Part shown: positions 7,820 through 16,649 of the stretch, one piece after another
How positions within the stretch are numbered: the first letter of the stretch is position 1
Layout of the letters: the number at the start of each line of letters is the position of its first letter
Source of the DNA: Gemmatimonadaceae bacterium
Lineage (GTDB): Bacteria > Gemmatimonadota > Gemmatimonadetes > Gemmatimonadales > Gemmatimonadaceae
NCBI GenBank assembly: GCA_020851455.1
Contig: JADZCT010000041.1
Location: 114,960-178,959, forward strand
Direction: 5' to 3'
Length of the DNA: 64,000 nt
Program-made: the position numbers and the translations under genes
Notes under the pieces: generated by a model
What the model saw: the letters and a program-made list of their open reading frames with translations, nothing else
What the model was told of the DNA's origin: nothing
Databases searched by the model: none

Positions 7820-7992
7820 ACCAACTCGTTGTGGGTCAATAACTTGCGACCTGACGATTGTCCGGTCTCTCGTGCGCCGTCAACGTAAGCGTATTCGGGG
7901 AAATGCGCCAGCCCACGCGGCGCACCGGAATCCAGTGACCTGAAGCCAGTTACGGCATTTCTACGGGTGGCGGTCCAGATGATCCGGATTCG

Positions 7993-9942
7993 TCATCCAC
8001 CCGGACGCGTGTGAAGACTCCGCACCTCGTCTGCGGCTTCGACGGCGCGCCTGACGTCCGCGACCACCGCACGAGCCTCCTGCGTCGCGAGCGTCGAGTC
8101 CGCCAGCCTGGATTCCACCCCAGCAGACTGCAGGCGGAGCATGTCGAGCTTCATCGTCTGCAACAGGAGACTCGCGTTGTCGAACTGCCGGGCAAGCGCC
8201 TCGCGGCGTCCGACGAGGTCGCGGAGCGTGGTGCGCTGGCGTTCGAGCAGGCCGAGCCGACGCTCGGCCTCGGCGCCGAGATCGCCCGACGCCCTCGCCG
8301 CGGCAATGCGCTCGTCGAGCTGGGTCAGAGCGGCGGGTGGCGCGTCGCGGTCCATCTGGCTGAGCGCGGAGGCGAGCGCGCGCAATCTCTCCTCGAGCGC
8401 CTTGGCCGCCTCGGCCACGTCGGGGAGGAGCGCGGCGTCAGCGGGAGAGAGTCGCTTCACCACGTCCATGATCACCAGCCGTGCATGGGCGGCTTCGCGC
8501 ACGGCAGCGCCATGCGCGCTGTCGAGCACCTCCGGCGGTACGCCGGAGAGGTCGGGCGCGGGCCGTCGCGCGACGGCGCGCACGCCACCGCTCTCGCCAG
8601 CCGCCGATGCGGGCGCAGTCGTGTTGTGCGGCCCTCGCGCGGCGCGCGGCTGGCGCCAGAACAGCCGGTGGAGCGGGATCCCGTCGGCCCATAGGCCACC
8701 AATCTTTCTGGCCACATTCACGCCCATGCCCAGCATTGCGAAGATGAACCACGGGAAGTGCGGCGTTGTGACGAAGTTGATTCCCACGAGGAGCGCGCTC
8801 GTCATTGCGTAGCGCGCGATGGCACCCTGCACGCGGCGGAGCCGTTCTTCGGGCGTAGCGGTCGCGCGCCACAGTTCGCGCTCTTCCCGCCGCGAGAGCG
8901 GTTCGTGCGCAATCGGGACCTGGCGATTGCGGTCGCGCCAGGCGCGTCGTTCCTCACGCCACTGACGGACGGCCTCGGCGCCGGGACCAGTGGCCAGCGC
9001 CGGGTCGCGCATTGGGTCGAACCGCCACGGCTTGTTGGCCGACGGCCCCTGGTCGGCCCCGTGGATGGGTCCCGGGCTGGCGGCGACTGCCGACTCGTCG
9101 AGCGCGTCGCGGAACGCTGCCGCGTTTGCCCAGCGGTCGTCGCGCGACTTGGACATGGCGCGCTCGATCGCGTACACGAGGTTCGCCGGCAGGCCGGGCC
9201 GCACCTCCGGGAGCGGCCGCGGCGCCTCGGAGATGTGCTTCATCAGCATCCCGGGCGTGTTCTCCGAGTGAAACGGCAGTTCGCCCGCCAGCATCTGCCA
9301 GCCCACCACGCCCAGCGCGTATACGTCTGCCCGCCCGTCCACGTCCTTCTCGCCCATCGCCTGCTCGGGGCTCATATACGCCGGCGTGCCGACCGCGGCC
9401 CCTGTAGCCGTGAGCCGAAGATCGCCCTCTGCGGCGCGCGCAATGCCAAAGTCGGTGACTACCGCGCGACCGCTGGCGCGCTCCACGAGGATGTTGTCCG
9501 GCTTGATGTCGCGGTGGATCACTCCATGCTCGTGCGCGTACGCCAGCCCCGACGCGACATCCTGGAGGATGCGGCGGACGAGCGGCACCTCCGGACGCGA
9601 GTCGCTCGCAAGGAGCGATGCGAGCGACTCGCCCTCGACGAGGCCCATGGCGAACCAGACGACGCCCGCTGTGTCGTCAACGGAGTAGATGGGAACGATG
9701 TGCGGATGGGCCAGCTGCGCGGCCAGTTGCGCTTCGCGGACGAACCGCGAGCGCACGTCGCTCCGGAACGCCAGGTCCGGCGGAAGCACCTTGAGGGCGA
9801 CGGGGCGCTTCAGGCGGCGGTCGCGCGCCCGATACACCACCGCCATTCCGCCACGGCCGATCTCTTCCCCTACATCGTACTGTACACCCACCGCCTCGAC
9901 GACGCGGCGGCGAAGCTCATCTGCGCGGGCGCCGTCCGTCAC
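7993..9942 (-). CDS. Membrane Ser/Thr protein kinase (second of tandem pair)
   Basis: A 649-residue Hanks-type kinase. The N-terminal kinase domain (about 20-285) has IGRGGMAVVY (29-38), the ATP lysine in VALKVL (K51), HRDIKPDN, DFG (VTDFGIAR) and GTPAYMSPEQ. After a linker, about residues 415-450 contain two closely spaced hydrophobic segments (a 2TM hairpin). A long charged, coiled-coil-like region of about 130 residues follows and ends in MKLDMLRLQ ... DEVRSLH. That C-terminal module is shared with the upstream kinase. There are no PASTA repeats. The start is GTG at 9942 with GGAAG overlapping the upstream stop codon; the six-base spacing indicates translational coupling. Substrates are unknown. 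Confidence 0.85.
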   Translation of the reverse strand: MTDGARADELRRRVVEAVGVQYDVGEEIGRGGMAVVYRARDRRLKRPVALKVLPPDLAFRSDVRSRFVREAQLAAQLAHPHIVPIYSVDDTAGVVWFAMGLVEGESLASLLASDSRPEVPLVRRILQDVASGLAYAHEHGVIHRDIKPDNILVERASGRAVVTDFGIARAAEGDLRLTATGAAVGTPAYMSPEQAMGEKDVDGRADVYALGVVGWQMLAGELPFHSENTPGMLMKHISEAPRPLPEVRPGLPANLVYAIERAMSKSRDDRWANAAAFRDALDESAVAASPGPIHGADQGPSANKPWRFDPMRDPALATGPGAEAVRQWREERRAWRDRNRQVPIAHEPLSRREERELWRATATPEERLRRVQGAIARYAMTSALLVGINFVTTPHFPWFIFAMLGMGVNVARKIGGLWADGIPLHRLFWRQPRAARGPHNTTAPASAAGESGGVRAVARRPAPDLSGVPPEVLDSAHGAAVREAAHARLVIMDVVKRLSPADAALLPDVAEAAKALEERLRALASALSQMDRDAPPAALTQLDERIAAARASGDLGAEAERRLGLLERQRTTLRDLVGRREALARQFDNASLLLQTMKLDMLRLQSAGVESRLADSTLATQEARAVVADVRRAVEAADEVRSLHTRPGG

Positions 9943-9947
9943 GGGGC

Positions 9948-11978
9948 TTACTTCCGCCGTTCGCCGGAAGTCGGTCCGCCAGGCCGATCCTGCACACGCC
10001 TCATTTCGTCGGCCACATACATGGCGTTGTCCACTTCGCGAGCAACCGCCATCGCCTGCTCTGCAATCGTCGTGACGTGCTGCCACGACTGATCGCCCGT
10101 CCTGAGCCGCAGCATGTCGAGTTTCATGTTCTGCAGCATCAGCGCGCAGTTCTCCAGCTTCGCCGAGAGCTCGCTGCGCCTCTCGCTGGCGGCCGTGGCT
10201 CCCCGTCGCTGCCGACGCAGCATCGCCAGCCGCCTCACCCGCACTTCGCTCGCGTCGCGGTCGAGCGGGTTGGCCTGGCCCTCGAGCACTCTAATCTCGA
10301 CGTCGAGTGCCTCGGTTGATGCGCCCTCGGGGCCAGTGCGGTCGAGCTCCCGCAGCCGCACGACGAGCCCCACCACCGATGCGGCAAGCTTGACGGCCGT
10401 CGCCGGGACGTCAGTCACGCGGCGCTGTTCCCGGCGCGGCAGGGCATTGACGAGCTGCACGATCTCGTCGCGGTCGGCAATTGCCTGGCGCGCGATAGCC
10501 GCGTTCTGGCCTGAGCCAAGCGCAGCTACGTCGGGCTCGCCGATGGCGCCGGTCCCGCCGCCTGGCCGCATCCCGGCGGCCACTTCCCTGCGGCGGCGCG
10601 CGCGGGCCTCGATGCGCTTCTCCCTGTTCCAACTGCTCACCACGTTGAGCGCGAACCACTCCGAGACCGCGTCCCAGAAGAGCCGCTCGCGCGGAACGCG
10701 GAACACGTCGTGCCAGTCGTAGCCGTCGCTCCATAGCCGGGCGTACTTGTACGCAATGCTGATCCCCCAGAACGCGCTGATGAAGAGCAGATTCGTCCCG
10801 CTCACCACGCGCATGACGGCGAAGAACGCCGTGAGGAACAGGAACGGGATGACGTTCTTCCGGAACGACTGCACGGGAGCGGCGTGCCAGCGAACGACCT
10901 CGTCCGGGGTCACCTCGGCATCCATCCCAGCCGCCGGCCCGGCGCCCCTGCCGCCGGGGTGGGTCCCTGCGGGCGACTCGCTCGCGAGAACGGTACGTGG
11001 CGCGCGCCACGGCCTTGCCGCCGTGCCTTCCGCGGCGCGCAGAACCTCGGGGCTTGTCGCCGGGATAGCGGGCGCCGTCCCCGTGTCGAGCGAGAGGACG
11101 AGCGCGTGTGCGCTGGCAAAGCGCCTGTCGGGGCTCTTCTCCAGGCACAGCATCACCGCGCGGGCCAGGTCCGGCGGCACGCTGGCATTCCGCCGCTCGA
11201 TCGGCACGGGCGCCTCGCTCAGGTGCTTCACGAGCAGCGCCGGAGTGTTGCCGGCAACGAACGGCAGGTCGCCGCAGAGCATCTGGTACGCGACCACGCC
11301 AAGCGAGTAAATGTCGCTGCGCCCGTCCACGGCGCGCTCGCCGGCAGACTGCTCCGGACTCATGAAGGCAGGCGTGCCGATCGCGATTCCCGTCGCGGTG
11401 AGGCGCGTGTCGCCGCCGTCGGTCACGGCGCGCGCGATGCCGAAATCGGTCACCATCGCGCGGCCGCTCTCGGAGTCGAGCAGGATGTTGTCGGGCTTGA
11501 TGTCGCGGTGCACTACGCCGTGGTCATGCGCATACGCGAGCGCGTCGGCCACTTCGCGCAGTATGCGCCTCGCCTCGGTCGGCTCGATTGCGCCCCGCTC
11601 GTGGATTCGCTTCGCGAGATTCTCGCCGTCCACGTACGCCATAACGAAGTAAACCAGGCCCTGCCGCTCATCCACGCTGTAGATCGGGACGATGCTCGGG
11701 TGCGAGAGCTGGGCCGCCGTCTCCGCCTCGCGCAGGAAGCGCGAGCGTATCTCACTGCGGAAGCTCAGTTCCGGTGGCAGGAGCTTGACGGCCACGCGCC
11801 GCTTGAGCCGCGTGTCGCGCGCGAGGTACACAATCCCCATCCCGCCGCGCCCGATCTCCCGCTCGAGCTCGTACGTGGGCGAAAGGACGCGCTCGACGTG
11901 CGAGCGCAGCTCGGCGTCGGACTGCGTGATTGACGGTTCGTCCACTGGTGTCAGTGCAGGAAGGGCAGAGGCAAGCAT
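9948..11978 (-). CDS. Membrane Ser/Thr protein kinase (first of tandem pair)
   Basis: A 676-residue Hanks-type kinase. Motifs are IGRGGMGIVY (about 42-51), the ATP lysine in VAVKLL (K65), HRDIKPDN, VTDFGIAR and GTPAFMSPEQ, so the catalytic core is intact. After the kinase domain come a Pro/Gly/Ala linker, a two-helix hydrophobic segment (VIPFLFLTAFFAVMRVVSG and neighbours, about residues 390-430), and a charged coiled-coil region. The last ~70 residues (LMLQNMKLDMLRLR ... DEMRRVQ) align by eye with those of the next gene, so the pair arose by tandem duplication. The ATG at 11978 has no obvious ribosome binding site. It is divergent from lon. A membrane-anchored signalling role is inferred from the 2TM hairpin. 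Confidence 0.85.
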   Translation of the reverse strand: MLASALPALTPVDEPSITQSDAELRSHVERVLSPTYELEREIGRGGMGIVYLARDTRLKRRVAVKLLPPELSFRSEIRSRFLREAETAAQLSHPSIVPIYSVDERQGLVYFVMAYVDGENLAKRIHERGAIEPTEARRILREVADALAYAHDHGVVHRDIKPDNILLDSESGRAMVTDFGIARAVTDGGDTRLTATGIAIGTPAFMSPEQSAGERAVDGRSDIYSLGVVAYQMLCGDLPFVAGNTPALLVKHLSEAPVPIERRNASVPPDLARAVMLCLEKSPDRRFASAHALVLSLDTGTAPAIPATSPEVLRAAEGTAARPWRAPRTVLASESPAGTHPGGRGAGPAAGMDAEVTPDEVVRWHAAPVQSFRKNVIPFLFLTAFFAVMRVVSGTNLLFISAFWGISIAYKYARLWSDGYDWHDVFRVPRERLFWDAVSEWFALNVVSSWNREKRIEARARRRREVAAGMRPGGGTGAIGEPDVAALGSGQNAAIARQAIADRDEIVQLVNALPRREQRRVTDVPATAVKLAASVVGLVVRLRELDRTGPEGASTEALDVEIRVLEGQANPLDRDASEVRVRRLAMLRRQRRGATAASERRSELSAKLENCALMLQNMKLDMLRLRTGDQSWQHVTTIAEQAMAVAREVDNAMYVADEMRRVQDRPGGPTSGERRK

Positions 11979-12046
11979 AGCACAGACTAGCCGCGCATGG
12001 CAGGTTTGCGACGCCGGACGGGACTGCCGCGAGCGCGGCCAAGCGT

Positions 12047-12115
12047 CCGAACTGTCATGCCACTACGTCAGACAGGCACCGCAAGGTTGCAAACCCCGCC
12101 GAACTGTCGTATGTC
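12047..12115 (+). promoter_or_regulatory. Candidate lon promoter with 10-bp direct repeats
   Basis: In the 239-bp gap between the divergent kinase and lon genes, CCGAACTGTC occurs twice (12047-12056 and 12099-12108), each followed by a GTCAG-type motif. The second copy sits inside a sigma-70-like pair: TTGCAA (12087-12092), a 17-bp spacer, then TATGTC (12110-12115), about 100 bp before the lon start. The boxes match consensus only partly. No CIRCE or HAIR heat-shock operator is visible. The repeats could be regulator half-sites. Confidence 0.35.
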
Positions 12116-12217
12116 AGGCCGGAACGAGTCTTGCGTCTGCACCATGCGGGATCCGGGCGGGTATGAGGGAGCAGGAACACCGCCATCGCACCGACCGAGG
12201 GACACAGGCACCTGACA

Positions 12218-14755
12218 ATGGGCACACGACTAACACTTCCCGTCCTTCCCCTCAGGGGGACGGTCATGTTTCCGGGGCTCGCGGCGCCAATCGCCGCCGG
12301 GCGTCCGGGCACGCTGCGCGCGATCGAGGCAGCCCTGAAGGGCGATCGGGCGGTCTTTGCCGTCGCACAGCGCGACAACGCCGAGGAGCCGTCGCCGGAG
12401 ATCCTGTACTCGATGGGCGTGATCGCGCGCATCGGGCAGGTGAACCGCGGACTGGGTGGCGTCCAGTTGCTGCTCCAGGGCGAAGAGCGCGCCACTGCGC
12501 TGCATTATACGGAGGCGGACGGCTTCCTGTCGGCGGTCGTCATGAAGACCGACGACATGCTGCCGCTCGACGAGAAGGACCCGGCGTTCGAGGCGCTCCA
12601 CAAGGAAATCCGCGAACGCGCCGCCGAGCTTGGCGAGAAGCGCGGGCTCCCGGAGGAAGTGGTCCACCAGGTTCTCGACGCCGTCACCGAGCCCGGCAAG
12701 TTCGCCGACCTGGTGGCGGGCTACATCGAACTTTCTGTCGCCGAGAAGCAGGGCCTCCTCGAAACACAGTCGGTTGAGGAGCGGCTGCGCCGCGTGCTCG
12801 TGCACGTGCAGCGCAACATCTCGCTGCTGGAGGCGCAGGAGGAGATCAAGTCGCAGGTGCAGGAAGAACTGGGCGAGCGCCAGCGCGAAATGTTCCTGCG
12901 GGAGCAGATGAAGGCCATTCAGAAAGAGCTCGGCGACGACGACCAGGCAAAGGAGATCGAGGAGCTCCGGGAGAAGCTCAACAAGCTCGATCTCCCCAGG
13001 GAGGCACGCCAGGAGGTGGAGCGGGAACTTGGCCGCCTCGAGCGGTCCGGGCGCGAGTCAATGGAAGCGCAGGTCATCCGCACCTACCTTGAGTGGATCG
13101 CGGAACTCCCGTGGAACAAGCGCTCCGACGACCAGCTCGACCTGCCGCACGCCATCCACGTGCTCGACGAAGACCACTACGGGCTCAAGGACGTGAAGGA
13201 TCGCGTGCTCGAGTTCCTCGCCGTGCGTCAGCTTCGGGCGCACCAACTCTCCGAAGAGATCAAGACGACCGGCGAGTTCGCGGCCAGCAAGCTGCGGGCG
13301 AAGAAGGAAGACGCCACGCCGACCCTCAAGAAGGGAGAGGGCGATGCGGACCACGCCATCCGCGACGAGAAGGAAGCCAAGGCGCGCGCGATGGCCAAGG
13401 GACCGATCCTCCTCTTTGCAGGTCCGCCGGGCGTTGGTAAGACCTCGATCGCCAAGTCCATCGCGCGGTCGCTTGGCCGCGAGTACGTGCGTGTGTCGCT
13501 GGGCGGCGCGCGCGACGAGGCCGACATCCGCGGGCATCGCCGCACATACGTGGGCGCGATGCCCGGCCGCATCATCCAGGGGATGAAGCAGGCGGGCACC
13601 AAGAATCCCGTCTTCCTGCTCGACGAAGTGGACAAGCTGGGCGTCTCGTTCCAGGGCGACCCGTCGAGCGCGCTGCTCGAGGTGCTCGACCCCGCGCAGA
13701 ACGACACCTTCACCGACCACTACCTCGGCGTGCCGTTCGACCTGTCCGAGGTGCTGTTCATCGCCACGGCGAACTTCATCCAGCACATTCCGGGCCCGCT
13801 CCTGGACCGCATGGAAGTCGTCGAGTTCGCGGGCTACACCGAGCGGGAGAAGGCCGAAATCGCGAAGAAGTACCTGATCCCGCGCCAGCTCGAGGAGAAC
13901 GGGCTGGCCGACAAGAAGGTGCAGTTAACCGACGAGGCGATCGCGTCGCTCGTGACCAGGTACACGAGAGAGAGCGGCGTGCGGCAGCTCGAGCGCGAGA
14001 TCGGCGCGGTGGCGCGCAAGGTCGCACGCCGCATTGCCTCGGGCGAGGAGAAGGTCATCATTGACGACGGCCACATCTCAGCCGACGAGGTGCGCGAGCT
14101 GCTCGGGCGACCGAAGGTGCGGCCGGAGAAGATCGGAGAGAAGAACGAGGTGGGCGTCGCCACGGGGATGTACTACACGCCTATGGGCGGCGACATCATG
14201 TTCGTGGAGGCCTCGACGCGCCCGCTCACACAGGCCGGCGGCGGCGAGGGCAGCCAGGGGGCGCCCGTCGCGCTGGTTCTAACCGGACAGCTCGGCGACG
14301 TGATGAAGGAATCCGCGCGGGCCGCGTTCACCTACGTCACGAAGAACGCCGAGCGGCTCGGGATCCCGAAGTCGAGCCTGGGTCCTGTCGAGACGCACAT
14401 CCACGTCCCCGCTGGCGCAATCCCCAAGGACGGCCCCTCCGCGGGCGTAGCGATTGCGACCGCGCTGGCGAGCGAGCTTTCGGGCCGGCCCGTGCGGAAG
14501 GACATCGCGATGACGGGCGAGATCACGCTGCGCGGCCGGGTGCTGCCGATCGGTGGTGTGAAGGAGAAGGTGCTTGGCGCGCTGCGCGCGGGCGTCAGCA
14601 CGATTCTCTTGCCGAAGGAGAACGAGGCCGACCTCGAAGACGTTCCGGACGAAGCAAAGGCGAAGCTCTCGTTCCACACCGTGGAGACGCTCGAGGACGT
14701 GCTCAAGCTCGCCCTGGTGGACGAGGCCGCTGCGAAGAAGATGGCGGTGGTGTAA
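12218..14755 (+). CDS. lon: ATP-dependent protease Lon
   Basis: An 845-residue Lon protease, a cytoplasmic hexamer that unfolds and degrades misfolded and regulatory proteins. It has the LonA layout: an N-terminal substrate-binding domain (about 1-200, beginning LPVLPLRGTVMFPG), a helical/coiled region, an AAA+ module with Walker A GPPGVGKT at about 402 and Walker B VFLLDEVDKLG, then the protease domain. The protease domain has the catalytic Ser in PKDGPSAG (about 740) and the Lys in GGVKEKVLGA (about 784). The linker before Walker A contains a Lys/Glu-rich insert (AKKEDATPTLKKGEGDADH) somewhat longer than in E. coli Lon. It stands alone and ends eight bases from a convergent lipoprotein gene. 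Confidence 0.97.
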   Translation: MGTRLTLPVLPLRGTVMFPGLAAPIAAGRPGTLRAIEAALKGDRAVFAVAQRDNAEEPSPEILYSMGVIARIGQVNRGLGGVQLLLQGEERATALHYTEADGFLSAVVMKTDDMLPLDEKDPAFEALHKEIRERAAELGEKRGLPEEVVHQVLDAVTEPGKFADLVAGYIELSVAEKQGLLETQSVEERLRRVLVHVQRNISLLEAQEEIKSQVQEELGERQREMFLREQMKAIQKELGDDDQAKEIEELREKLNKLDLPREARQEVERELGRLERSGRESMEAQVIRTYLEWIAELPWNKRSDDQLDLPHAIHVLDEDHYGLKDVKDRVLEFLAVRQLRAHQLSEEIKTTGEFAASKLRAKKEDATPTLKKGEGDADHAIRDEKEAKARAMAKGPILLFAGPPGVGKTSIAKSIARSLGREYVRVSLGGARDEADIRGHRRTYVGAMPGRIIQGMKQAGTKNPVFLLDEVDKLGVSFQGDPSSALLEVLDPAQNDTFTDHYLGVPFDLSEVLFIATANFIQHIPGPLLDRMEVVEFAGYTEREKAEIAKKYLIPRQLEENGLADKKVQLTDEAIASLVTRYTRESGVRQLEREIGAVARKVARRIASGEEKVIIDDGHISADEVRELLGRPKVRPEKIGEKNEVGVATGMYYTPMGGDIMFVEASTRPLTQAGGGEGSQGAPVALVLTGQLGDVMKESARAAFTYVTKNAERLGIPKSSLGPVETHIHVPAGAIPKDGPSAGVAIATALASELSGRPVRKDIAMTGEITLRGRVLPIGGVKEKVLGALRAGVSTILLPKENEADLEDVPDEAKAKLSFHTVETLEDVLKLALVDEAAAKKMAVV

Positions 14756-14762
14756 GGGGCTG

Positions 14763-15044
14763 CTACGGGCGTTTGACCGGCACTACCTTGCCGGTCGAGT
14801 CAACTGCGAATTTCGGGCCAAACGCGCTGTCGCGCAGGCGTTCGTCGCCTGTCGGCGGCGCGGCCCGCTTCGGGGCGGTGTCGGCCGGAGCGGGCGCGGG
14901 AGCCGCACCCTCGGCGGCGCCCTGCTGCGGCGCGGGCATCGCCTCTGCCGCGGGCTGCGCGGGAGCCGATTCCGGCCCCGGCGCCTTTGCGCCGCTGCAA
15001 CCGGCGACAGCCAGGAAAGCCAGCAGCAGCGCTGTGCGCATCAT
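14763..15044 (-). CDS. Small Ala/Pro-rich lipoprotein
   Basis: A 93-residue protein with a typical lipoprotein signal: MMRTALLLAFLAVAGC with lipobox AVAGC (Cys16). The mature part is low-complexity Ala/Pro/Glu (about 20-65), with a short C-terminal block (RDSAFGPKFAVDSTGKVVPVKRP) that may be the folded or binding part. The start ATG overlaps the stop of the upstream leishmanolysin-like gene as ATGA, and GGAGAGGA lies upstream, so the two are translationally coupled. A shared role, for example assembly or anchoring of the peptidase, is only a guess from the coupling. No family recognised. Confidence 0.7.
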   Translation of the reverse strand: MMRTALLLAFLAVAGCSGAKAPGPESAPAQPAAEAMPAPQQGAAEGAAPAPAPADTAPKRAAPPTGDERLRDSAFGPKFAVDSTGKVVPVKRP

Positions 15045-16627
15045 CGTATCCTCTCCGGCGGGTACACGTTGCCGCCAGCGTCCACCGCGCCGATCGGCTG
15101 CCGCACCTCTTCGTTGAGCACCATGGCCCCAAGGCCCTGACCTTCGCGAATCCGCAACAGCGCCGCAGCCGCCGTGCCAGGGACCGTGTAGTCGTCGTAC
15201 GGCAGCTGGTTTACCACGTAGCCGAGGTCGGCCAGCGCGCCAATTGTCATTCGGCTGAGCGGCATCGGCACGCCCGGCGCTTCCACATAGCCCGTCATCA
15301 GTTCGTTCCGGAAGCCGATGCCCGTACTCGTGGTCGCCTCGCGCCAGTGCGCGTCGCGCGTACCCGACCCGCCGTCCGTCTCGAGCGGCACCGATACCGC
15401 GCAGTTGCCGCCTCCGCCATGGAAGAGACAGCCCGCAATCCCCTGCGCCCCCGTGTACGACGACGACGGCGTGCCGGCCCCGGTGATCAGCGCCTTGTTG
15501 ATCCACATCGTGCCGAACCCGAGCACGTGCAGCATCTCGTGCAGAATCACGGAATTGAGCCGGTTCGTGCTGACCAGCAACTGGAGATCAGCCACGTCGA
15601 AATCCATCACTCCAATGATCGTTGCGCCGCCCGCAATCCTGAAATAGCACGGTCCCGCGCGGCCCAGGATCTTTCCCGGCCCGTCAATCGGCGCGACACG
15701 CGCGTATACGATCACGCCAGTCACGATCTCGGTCAGCGGCGCAACGCCGGTGATGCCGCAGCCAGTGATGTCGAATGCCGTCAGCGCCACTGGCGCGACC
15801 GCACCGGTCACAATGCCCTGAATGCGGCGCCCGGCAGCCATGAATGCGTCCTGGATGGCCGGATCCACCTGCGCACCAAAGAACCGGACCGAAAGCGGAT
15901 AGCTGGAGGCGGCTGTCGCGGTAGCCGTCGCGGTCAGCACGCCGGCGGTGGCCCGCATGCGCTGCGCGCCAACCGACTTCCCGAGCGTCCAGGCGGGAGC
16001 CGGAGCCACACCCGACGCGTCAGTCGTGGAAACAGCGGAGCCAGACATCAGCCCGCCGCCATCGGAGATGGCGAACGAGACGACCTGCCCGGGAACCCCG
16101 TTGTCGTACCTGTCCGCTACCCGGAAAGCCACGGATACCGGCAACACCGAAGCGGCCGGCGCCGACTGGGTGTCGCCAGTCACGACGGAGAGCGTCGCGG
16201 GCACGTCTGGCGTGCCGGCAGCGGTGATGGTGAGGGGCGGGATGCCGTTCACGGTAACGGTGAGCACGTTCGGCCCGCTCCTGGTGCCAAGCGTCCAGGT
16301 TCCCACCGGCGTCGGACCCTGCGACGTGCGGGTGGGCGCTCCAACGAGGGTTCCGCCTCCCGACGTCACGACGATCGTCACTTCGACGCCCGAGAGCGGG
16401 TTGCCCCTGGCGTCGCGCACGACGAACTGCGGTGCGGGAGTGAGGGCGATGCCTACCGTGCCGGCGATTCCTGATGCAGCAGCCGCGTCAACCGATGCCG
16501 GCCGAGGCGGCGAGGTGGCATCGCACGCCGCGACACCGAGCAACGCGAGAGTCAGAGCTGCGCCCGCGCGCAGTACGCGGGCGGCGCGCGCCGGCCGGGC
16601 CAGGCGCAAGGCGATGGAGTCCGTCAT
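15041..16627 (-). CDS. Leishmanolysin-like (M8) metallopeptidase lipoprotein with Ig-like repeats
   Basis: A 528-residue predicted lipoprotein (signal ending LLGVAAC, Cys35). Two tandem Ig-like (Big_1/invasin-type) domains follow at about 55-240, each with an FVVRDARGNPLSGVEV- or AFRVADRYDNGVPGQVV-type strand pair. The C-terminal part has the zinc motif HEMLHVLGFG and, further on, AHW followed by ELMTGY. This is the leishmanolysin arrangement of HExxHxxGF, a distant third His and a Met-turn. The protein would sit on the outer envelope and cleave proteins at or beyond the surface. The first ATG gives a basic n-region, but no clear ribosome binding site is visible. It overlaps the following lipoprotein gene by four bases and follows the penicillin-binding-protein gene by 22 bp. 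Confidence 0.8.
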   Translation of the reverse strand: MTDSIALRLARPARAARVLRAGAALTLALLGVAACDATSPPRPASVDAAAASGIAGTVGIALTPAPQFVVRDARGNPLSGVEVTIVVTSGGGTLVGAPTRTSQGPTPVGTWTLGTRSGPNVLTVTVNGIPPLTITAAGTPDVPATLSVVTGDTQSAPAASVLPVSVAFRVADRYDNGVPGQVVSFAISDGGGLMSGSAVSTTDASGVAPAPAWTLGKSVGAQRMRATAGVLTATATATAASSYPLSVRFFGAQVDPAIQDAFMAAGRRIQGIVTGAVAPVALTAFDITGCGITGVAPLTEIVTGVIVYARVAPIDGPGKILGRAGPCYFRIAGGATIIGVMDFDVADLQLLVSTNRLNSVILHEMLHVLGFGTMWINKALITGAGTPSSSYTGAQGIAGCLFHGGGGNCAVSVPLETDGGSGTRDAHWREATTSTGIGFRNELMTGYVEAPGVPMPLSRMTIGALADLGYVVNQLPYDDYTVPGTAAAALLRIREGQGLGAMVLNEEVRQPIGAVDAGGNVYPPERIR

Positions 16628-16649
16628 TGTCGGGGGAGTGCGCGTGAAC

